Source: Chara braunii
Lineage: Eukaryota; Streptophyta; Charophyceae; Charales; Characeae
Assembly: GCA_003427395.1 (NCBI GenBank)
Contig: BFEA01000139.1
Coordinates: forward strand, 606,160 to 629,581
DNA: 23,422 nt
Reading direction: 5' to 3'
Part shown: positions 17,996-23,422 of the stretch, piece by piece
Layout of the letters: the number at the start of each line of letters is the position of its first letter
Position numbering within the stretch: position 1 is the stretch's first letter
Program-made: the position numbers and the translations under genes
Notes under the pieces: model-generated
Database searches by the model: none
Told to the model about the DNA's origin: nothing
What the model saw: only the letters and a program-made list of their open reading frames with translations

Positions 17996-18500
17996 CCAGT
18001 ACTAAGTTTACTAACCTGTGAAGTTGGCGCCTTGATGCAGGTACCTCGAAGATGGAGCTGGAGCTATGGCGCCACAGGTAAGTACCGCTGGCCTCCGCCA
18101 GCCATCTCTCTCCAATGCTACTACTACCAGCTACTAGCGCCCTGCGCTGAAGACTACTCCTGCAGCTATGAGCGCCCAGCGCTGAAGACTACTGCTAGTG
18201 CTAACTACTACTGCAGCGCTCCTCCTGAGTGCTGCGGCTGAATCCTGAAGACTACTCGTGCCTACTGTCCAACTACCTACCCGTGAAGTGCATGGGAACT
18301 TCCTATGTACTACTCGGGTACCTCCTGGCTGCAGGGCGAGGCAGTCCAGGAGGCTGCTCTTGCCAATGCTGAAGGGAGTCAGGGGCTGCCGCTGCAGCTC
18401 CTGCTTGAGGCTGTCGTGGGGAACAGGCCAGAAATAGCCTGTTCCCGAAACCCTGTTTTTGTGCCTGAGTCTTAGGGTAGGTCGATCTTATGAGGGCCCG
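17996..18500. other. Unassigned sequence rich in GAAGACTACT
   Basis: GCGCTGAAGACTACT occurs at about 18145 and 18180, and CTGAAGACTACTCGTGCC near 18245. GGGAACAGGC/GCCTGTTCCC (about 18419 and 18437) form a perfect 10-bp stem. No gene recognised. Confidence 0.45.
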
Positions 18501-18514
18501 AAAGTGGCCCTCCG

Positions 18515-18640
18515 TTTCAGGCTGAAAAGCCCTGTTTTAGGCTGAAACGACATTGGGCCTGCAGGCCCTCGTTTTTCAGTCTTTCAGGCTGAAACGACAG
18601 GGGCCTGTAAGCCCTTATTTCTAGGCTTTTAGGCTGGAGA
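18515..18640. repeat. Short tandem repeats with GGCTGAAACGACA
   Basis: GGCTGAAACGACA occurs at 18540 and 18587 (period 47), with weaker GGCTGAAAAGCCC at 18520 and GGCTTTTAGGCTGG near 18625. Each copy is followed by a GGGCCTG...CCC palindrome-like block. Confidence 0.65.
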
Positions 18641-18751
18641 TGCAGGACGGGCCCTGCAGCCCCGTGTCGCTACGCAGTATGCCACATTGTATGTGCTCAT
18701 CATTCTCCATTGAAGACTTAGAGGTGATCGTGCTGACTGATGTGAGTCTGG

Positions 18752-18975
18752 CGCCTTGCCGAGGATGGTCTGTGGTGGACATTGGAAGGAGGAAGTTAAG
18801 CTGCCACAGAGAAGTAGCCCAGTGGTTGCACGCGCTTGTCATATTCTCTGTCGAAGACCACCCTCCTCTTCTCCGTCGAAGACCACCCTCCTCTTCTCCG
18901 TCGAAGGCCACCCTCCTCGGCACGGCGCCTCGCCTTGCCGAGGAGGGTCTGTCGTGGAGATTGGAAGGAGGAAGT
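18752..18975. repeat. Direct repeat, 25-bp triplicate and 12-bp hairpin
   Basis: CGCCTTGCCGAGGATGGTCT (18752) and CGCCTTGCCGAGGAGGGTCT (18931) begin copies of about 45 bp that end TTGGAAGGAGGAAGT. Between them, a 25-bp unit with GTCGAAGACCACCCTCCTC occurs three times (about 18849, 18874 and 18899). CCCTCCTCGGCA (18911-18922) and TGCCGAGGAGGG (18936-18947) form a perfect stem. Overlapping frames on both strands are repeat-driven. Confidence 0.75.
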
Positions 18976-19051
18976 AACCTACTCACCGCCATTGAAGAAG
19001 GGTTGTCAAGACGGAAGAGGAAGCTTGCCTCTAGGCGGGCGTCCGTGGCCA

Positions 19052-19285
19052 CCTGAAGATGTAAACTCCAAAACCAGGAGAGCGGTCGACTTTCATGTGT
19101 CAAGACTTCATTCTGTTGGCGCTTCTGCAATCGAGAAAGTAACAGGTCAGGTTCGTCTTCCTTTCGACAACCCTTCTTCGTCAATGGTCGGCCGTAGCGG
19201 CCTGAAGATGAGAACTCCCAAGAGGAGGAGAGAGCGGCCTTTTTTCATCTTCCAAGACTTCATTCTGTTGGCACTTGTGCTATAG
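19052..19285. repeat. Two-copy direct repeat, period about 149 bp
   Basis: CCTGAAGATGTAAACTCC (19052) and CCTGAAGATGAGAACTCC (19201) start copies. Both continue to AAGACTTCATTCTGTTGGC and an ATAGAGAAAG-like end. Copies are diverged and frameshifted. Confidence 0.7.
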
Positions 19286-19453
19286 AGAAAGCGTGTGGCA
19301 GTGGTGTTTGTTGGTGAGATCAAGGGTTCAAGGGATGAGAGGAAGGTCTCCGTAGCTTCAGGGTGGCAATGTGGTCATGGTTGAAGGAGGAGCGTCGATG
19401 CTGTTTCAGAAGAAACACATCGTTATTTCACTTTGCCACATTGATGCGCTCCT

Positions 19454-19561
19454 GTGTTCACCCGAATACAACGTGCGTCGGACGGTCATTGCTGCTGTAC
19501 CTAGACTCAAAGTTGTCCTAAATACCACTATAATGACCGCACGTTTTATTCGAGTGAACAC
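19454..19561. mobile_element. Palindromic MITE, copy A
   Basis: The left end GTGTTCACCCGAATACAACG and the right end, read in reverse as GTGTTCACTCGAATAAAACG, are terminal inverted repeats. The interior AAAGTTGTCCTAAATACC and ATAATGACCG match copy B at 20769-20872. Length is 108 bp and nothing is encoded. It would need a transposase supplied in trans. Confidence 0.8.
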
Positions 19562-19583
19562 ACGGTAGCCTCAGATAGGCCAG

Positions 19584-19674
19584 CACTACCGTCTTCCCCG
19601 AGTAGAATGGCCGGAAAGTCGACTCAGATACAGCTATAACGGCCGAACGTTCTATTTGTGTGAAGACAGTAGGG
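19584..19674. mobile_element. Palindromic MITE, copy C, CACTA-like end
   Basis: It starts CACTACCGTCTTCCCCGAGTA and ends (reverse-read) CCCTACTGTCTTCACACAAA. The interior is shorter than in A and B, with AGATACAGCTATAACGGCCG. It lies only 22 bases beyond copy A. The first five bases CACTA recall the ends of CACTA (En/Spm) transposons, but no matching 3-bp target duplication was found. Confidence 0.72.
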
Positions 19675-19824
19675 AGAGGTTCCTCCGAGAGTTACGCTGC
19701 GTCTGGTTTGTCGGGGGAGTGTAGAAAAGCTAGCCAGTAGATAAGAGTGTACATTGAGGTGGCAGGAGAGGAGGGATCCTGAGGAAGAAGAGGGAGAAGC
19801 AACCTGCACATTTTTACTGATTGT
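19675..19824. other. Unassigned spacer
   Basis: No feature recognised between the MITE and the coding-like fragment. Confidence 0.4.
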
Positions 19825-20125
19825 TTATATAAATGGCTGACCAGCATCATTTGGATGGACAGCAAAATTTTCTGTCCCACCACATGACCTGCAAAAAATG
19901 ACAATTTGGGCTTGCAACACCATCTGGGTGATCTGCAAATCGTTGGCCAGCGTTCGGCACCACACCAGCCTGAGATCCCCGCCAATCTCTGTGGTCTGAC
20001 TGCAACTAATACCTGTCTTCACATTCTCCGCTGTACGTTTCATACTACACCGCCAAACTTCCTTGCAATCGCCCGTCAGCTTGATGTTGATCTTCCCCAG
20101 GTACAGCCAGAGGAATGAGAGAATT
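19825..20125 (-). pseudogene. Coding-like fragment of unknown family
   Basis: The minus strand stays open from about 20125 to a stop near 19825. It reads LGKINIKLTGDCKEVWRC, then MKRTAENVKTGISCSQ and so on to NDAGQPFI. Composition is protein-like rather than repetitive, but I recognise no domain, and the ATG at 20043 is internal to the open stretch. It may be an exon, a degraded gene piece or part of a transposon. Confidence 0.3.
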
Positions 20126-20557
20126 ATAATTATACCAGGGAAAAAAGAGGCTTTACCTCTTCTGTCTTACAAGGGGAGTAATTACGGATACCAACAACAA
20201 CTTGAACTGCGCAATGTTCAAGCAGGTGAGTGGTTTAATCCTCAATGCCACATCTTTGCCTGCATGGCACGCGGACCTCCGACCTGGCCATTAGATGACC
20301 ATTGTACATACCGCTCTGACTACTGGGATCTGTGGGACAACGGCATCATGGTCTGATGTCTTCCATAAGGATGCTGTTTTCTTGCCACACAAAACCATCT
20401 GCAATCTCTTTAATTACGTCGACGATCATGCCTCTGTCCCCGTGCTGCAGCAGGACAATGTACCAACACTGTGCACCCTTCTCCTTTGCACAACTGCAAA
20501 CACGGACACATGCGGCTGTAGCCGCCATCGTCTCTGTCACAATCACTGCGATGACAT
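20126..20557. other. Unassigned sequence containing a copied 32-mer
   Basis: Frames on both strands (for example 20295-20684 plus and 20346-20606 minus) overlap without a recognisable domain. A 32-base stretch at 20377-20408 is duplicated exactly at 21313-21344. Confidence 0.4.
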
Positions 20558-20673
20558 GGTTTCTGCATCCATCGAGGACTGTCCCTCCATTCCTGACTGC
20601 AGGCACCCTCTAAGCTTGTGGGCTCCTCCAACTATAGCAATTGGAGGGACAGTCCTCGATGGATGCAGAAACC
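20558..20673. repeat. Perfect 32-bp inverted repeat
   Basis: The arms are 20558-20589 and 20642-20673, separated by 52 bases. The left arm includes TTTCTGCATCCATCGAGGAC; the right arm is its exact reverse complement and runs straight into the CCCTAAA repeats. TATAGCAATTGGA from the inner edge (about 20634) recurs at about 20687, beyond the first telomeric block. This suggests copying during break repair. Confidence 0.9.
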
Positions 20674-20767
20674 CTAAACCCTAAGTATAGCAATTGGACT
20701 CCCCTAAACCCTAAGTTAGGTTTTTCGACTGTGTGTTCTTAGCTAAACCCTAAACCCTAAACCCTAC
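20669..20767 (-). repeat. Interstitial plant-type telomeric repeats
   Basis: AAACCCTAAACCCTAA at 20669-20684, CCCCTAAACCCTAAG at 20701-20715 and CTAAACCCTAAACCCTAAAC at 20743-20762 (ending CCCTAC at 20767). On the minus strand this is (TTTAGGG)n, the telomere repeat of most land plants and many green algae. The blocks are short and interrupted, so this is an internal remnant, not a chromosome end. Confidence 0.9.
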
Positions 20768-20768
20768 G

Positions 20769-20872
20769 GTCTTCACCCGAATAGAACGCCCGGTAATTAT
20801 CGCCGTATCTGTGCTGAAAGTTGTGCCAAATACAGCTACTATAATGACCGAGCGTTCTATTCGGGTGAAGAC
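20769..20872. mobile_element. Palindromic MITE, copy B, beside telomeric repeats
   Basis: The left arm GTCTTCACCCGAATAGAACG, followed by CCCGGTAATTAT, and the reverse-read right arm GTCTTCACCCGAATAGAACG, followed by CTCGGTCATTAT, agree at 30 of 32 positions. The reverse-read outer right end is CACTATTGTCTTC, a CACTA-like start. The left end follows CCCTAC, so the insertion edge is merged with telomeric repeat sequence. The best-preserved of the four copies. Confidence 0.87.
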
Positions 20873-21115
20873 AATAGTGTTTTAACCTCGTGGCTCCGCC
20901 TCTCAGCTTGTGGGCTGTTGACGTTTACTCTCTCTCTCTCTCTCTCTACTAGAGCAGCACACCGTGTCCCCCCTACTACTGGCATTGCTACGGCGTCTAA
21001 TCCTGGTCTGTCTCTATTCCAGATAGCCGGTTGCTTAGCCGGAGTTGAGGCTGAGGGCTGGTTCCTGCGATTGAACCGGTCCCGGTGAGGCAGTCCTTTC
21101 TCTGTCCCAGTGTCC
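20873..21115. other. Unassigned sequence with a short CT run
   Basis: A CT microsatellite lies at about 20930-20947. GCTTGTGGGCT near 20908 repeats a word from about 20615. No gene recognised. Confidence 0.45.
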
Positions 21116-21344
21116 TTAAGGTCCCCCTGTGAGTTTCCACACGAGCCTCAGACCATCATCACCTTCTATGCTCCCCAGTTTGCCAGATCCCAGGCTGTCC
21201 TTGCAGAATGTATTTATGATGACTTGTTCCTTGTCGGGATCGTCCTTGATACGCTTGAGCACTTTATGCCAGTCGGCCTGGTAATCAATTCTCAGTAGTT
21301 GCGTGACAGTCTTTTTCTTGCCACACAAAACCATCTGCAATCTC
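21116..21344 (-). pseudogene. Coding-like fragment preceded by the copied 32-mer
   Basis: The minus frame reads LQMVLCGKKKTVTQLLRIDY and continues charged and hydrophilic (DWHKVLKRIKDDPDKEQV) to a stop at 21116. The composition is credible for protein. The upstream edge holds TTGCAG before ATGG, which could be a 3' splice site, so it might be an exon or a piece of a degraded gene. I recognise no domain. Confidence 0.3.
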
Positions 21345-21393
21345 CCCGAGTAGGCCGGTTAGTGGCCACTCCATCTATTGGTGGTCTTGAGCC

Positions 21394-21419
21394 TTTTTTT
21401 TTTTTCTTTTTTTTTTTTT
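21394..21419 (-). repeat. Poly(T) tract, possible minus-strand poly(A) tail
   Basis: About 26 T residues with one C. On the minus strand it follows a frame ending ...VLPVEKEPDWYFPE and a stop about 14 bases before the A-run. A retroposed 3' end is possible, but the short 3' UTR and lack of a recognised duplication leave this open. Confidence 0.5.
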
Positions 21420-22059
21420 AACCAAGCCTCCTTCTATTCTGGGAAGTACCAGTCTGGTTCCTTCTCCACCGGCAAGACAAGCGAATACCAATTATACTGA
21501 CACAAACGCTCCTCCCCATTATGGCTGGGAGGTCTGAGTGGATGGCATTGATTACTTCCCTGGGAAGGATATACCACCCCTCACCCCTGCCTGCACTAGC
21601 CTCATGATCTAAAAACAATAAACCAGTTCCCCCTAGCCCGGCCTTGTACCAGCACGCTTCTAGCCCCCTCTCCCCGAGTGCCGATATCAGCATCAGAGTG
21701 TGCTGCCCCCCCTGATTCTACCCTGGGGGTGTGTATATGGAGCCCTTGATGACTCCTTGTCGGTCTCCCTGCCAAACAACCGGCTTCCTGTTCTTACACA
21801 CGCACCAGTCCTGCTTGCCCTGGGTCGACCCTATCTGGTTCTGTGATTAGGCAGACGCTATGCTGGCCTCTGCCCCCGCTGGTTTCCCCCTCGGTTCCGA
21901 CCGGGTGTTCTCCCATCGACCCTCGGCATCACCCAACTGCGTGCCCTCCCTCCATGCACACCTAAGCCGCGCGGCCCCTCCCCGCCCCTCAATGCTGCCC
22001 AGACGCCCATTTCCGTCCTAGGGTGTCCCTTGTGAATTTGTCTAAACTTTCACCCGCCT
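21420..22059. other. Unassigned C-rich sequence
   Basis: No gene recognised beyond the minus-strand frame fragment next to 21420. The 21700-22000 part is C-rich and has no open frame worth reporting. Confidence 0.4.
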
Positions 22060-23163
22060 TTTTTTTTTTTTTTTTTAAAGGAATAGCATAGCTTTCATTA
22101 CAAAAGTATTGGAGGCCGGGAATCCCTCCACATCTCAACCCGGAAAGAGAAACCCAGCCCCGGAGAGGCTTGACTGGAAACCGGGTCCAGTGTCCCATGC
22201 TCTTCACAGCAAGACTTGCTATCCCAGAAAAGGAAAATAGGACAATTAAATCTACCAACAGACACAAAGGAACAATCTAGCCTTCTAATCCTAAGCCTTA
22301 TCAGCAATCATATCCGGGAGCCTTACCCGGCTTCGCTCCGCGGGGGGATCTAAATACGACTCACCAAAGAACCTCCAAGTCTAATTTGTGCACACTGTGT
22401 ATTCCAATCACTTCCCTCTAGCCCGAGGGATCAGCCAAGAGCTGAGAAACAGTTTTCCTTCTTGTGAGACAGTAGCAAAATAGTTACCCGAAGCCCAAGT
22501 CCGCTGAAAACAAAAAGGCCCTTTCCTCTGCCAATCTGCAATAACAGTCAGTCTGATCTGGTGAATAATAATCCCCTTCAGAGCATCTGAGTGTGTGCTC
22601 TCGTCCTTGAAGAGTTTCAGATTCCGAGCCTGCCAAATTGCCTTCATAATAACACTTCTACAGACTTGAGCCATATATCCCCAACCGACTTCGAAAGGCT
22701 TAACCGTATCAACACAACCACACCGGATCCAAGAGTCAGTCCATGGGAAGTCTACAGCTCCAAGCGCAGGCCAGCACTTTCTCCACCATTGCCAGATGAT
22801 GAGGGAATGGGGACAATCAACCCACAAGTGGGACGTTGTTTCCCATGCCCAACAACATCTGGGGCATAGCTGAGAAACTGCCATACCTTTTGAGACTAGC
22901 CAGACTGCCGATGGGACAGATTGCATCGATTGGAGCCATAACAGGCTTGCAGCCTTTTGGTCTGGAAGTCTTTGGACCTGTCTCCAAAATTTAAGCAATT
23001 TGGTTTCTGTAACCCGATCTGACGGGTGATCCTCCCATCTCTTCAAGGCTGTGACTGTGGGAGTTTTCACTACCCGTTTCAACTGAATGGCTCTACTTGT
23101 CTTGGTATTATACTGACTCAAAGGTGTGAAAATTCCTTCCTTCTCTAGATCATAAAAGGGCCT
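22060..23163 (-). mobile_element. 5'-truncated LINE (L1-type) 3' end
   Basis: In minus-strand order: the C-terminal ORF2 segment (23163-22408), a 3' UTR of about 330 bases, and an A17 tail (22076-22060). Just before the tail is TTTTGTAATGAAAGC, as in many plant LINE ends. The 3' UTR carries TGGGACACTGGACCCGGTTT, the motif shared with the short insertions at 1547, 4645 and 7866. An in-frame TAA at 23166-23164 and the missing reverse transcriptase core show the copy is dead or begins further upstream, outside a disrupted segment. Confidence 0.8.
22408..23163 (-). pseudogene. LINE ORF2 C-terminal fragment with reverse-transcriptase zinc finger
   Basis: About 251 codons are open from FYDLEKEGIFTPLSQYNTKT to RARGK and a TGA stop. 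Midway lies CPRCCWAWETTSHLWVDCPH, a C-x2-C-x8-H-x4-C pattern matching the zf-RVT domain that follows the reverse transcriptase in plant L1-type LINEs and helps bind element RNA or target DNA. Flanking Trp-rich segments (WRQVQRLP, WQWWRKCWPAL) also fit. No catalytic YxDD or endonuclease domain is present in the window. ATG is not needed because this is the tail of a longer protein. Confidence 0.82.
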
Positions 23164-23422
23164 TTACCCGATATAGGCCTCAGGCCTTGTAAAAATAAAG
23201 CAGCACGGGCCTTGAAAAAGTAAAGCATTGTGAAAAGGTATCTCGTCAGAGCTCAGAAACGTGAAAGCAGGTCAAAGGTCAAGTTCTCTATCAACAGGCA
23301 TATTTAAAACTAAGGCAAAGGGCATTGTCAAAAGACTTACCTGTTCACCAAGAGATGTGTATGTCATGTCTGTTTGGGTAAGGGTGTGTCTGTACGTGCA
23401 GGCAGTGTGTCTGTTCGTGCCA
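23164..23422. other. Unassigned sequence upstream of the LINE fragment
   Basis: No gene recognised. AAGGCC/GGCCTT words recur near 23170-23215, and AGTGTGTCTGTTCGTGC at the very end loosely repeats GGTGTGTCTGTACGTGC at about 23382. Confidence 0.4.

Noticed and set aside
18621-19184. 187-aa minus-strand open frame as a gene
   Set aside because: It lies across short direct repeats, with overlapping open frames of similar length on the other strand and no domain.
21369-21383. CCATCTATTGGTGG shared with about 1635, suggesting another retroposon tail copy
   Set aside because: The T-tract lies on the opposite side of the word compared with the copy at 1547-1738, so it does not fit the same element structure.

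Overview
The window reads as nuclear DNA of a streptophyte, most likely a charophyte alga such as Chara. Three observations support this. (1) The gag-like open frame on the minus strand at 15029-16411 resembles Ty3/gypsy gag proteins that I recall as very abundant in Chara braunii; this is from memory, not a search. (2) There are plant-type CCCTAAA telomeric repeats at 20669-20767. (3) There is a short piece of mitochondrial nad4 at 10645-10738. I found no intact host gene and no convincing host promoter. Nearly everything that can be identified is mobile, repeated or organelle-derived, as in a repeat-rich intergenic region of a large genome.

Layout. 1-2450: a CA microsatellite, a palindromic MITE-like element (1345-1451), a short retroposon tail (1547-1738) and a poly(A)-tailed retrocopy of 5.8S rRNA between 14-bp target-site duplications (2245-2421). 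2480-3600: tRNA-like sequences, three copies of a roughly 170-bp tandem repeat and a long hairpin. 4645-4786: a second retroposon tail with its own target-site duplication. 5640-7330: a hairpin-rich segment, a 95-bp duplication around an N (probably an assembly artefact) and two direct-repeat families. 7860-8000: a third retroposon tail. 8870-9600: a nested inverted/direct-repeat cluster loaded with TC and CA microsatellites. 10110-10740: a series of stem-loops, then the nad4 fragment. 11900-14050: low-complexity tracts and a 159-bp tandem duplication.

15029-17524 and beyond: the remains of an LTR retrotransposon on the minus strand. Reading down the minus strand, it has an LTR edge at 17524, a primer-binding site at 17509-17520, a repeat-rich leader, a roughly 25-unit minisatellite and a gag frame with one in-frame TAA. 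No protease, reverse transcriptase or integrase was found. 18500-19290: short tandem and direct repeats. 19454-20872: three related palindromic MITEs, a perfect 32-bp inverted repeat and interstitial telomeric repeats, plus weak coding-like fragments. 22060-23163: the 3' end of a LINE on the minus strand, with the zinc-finger tail of ORF2, a 3' UTR and poly(A).

The sequences do not form a pathway. What links them is retroposition: a LINE end, three short insertions sharing the LINE tail motif, and an rRNA retrocopy consistent with LINE machinery acting in trans. The most unusual items are the 5.8S-derived retroposon, the MITE family with CACTA-like ends, and the minisatellite whose units carry an ACGTGGC core and show CpG-type decay.
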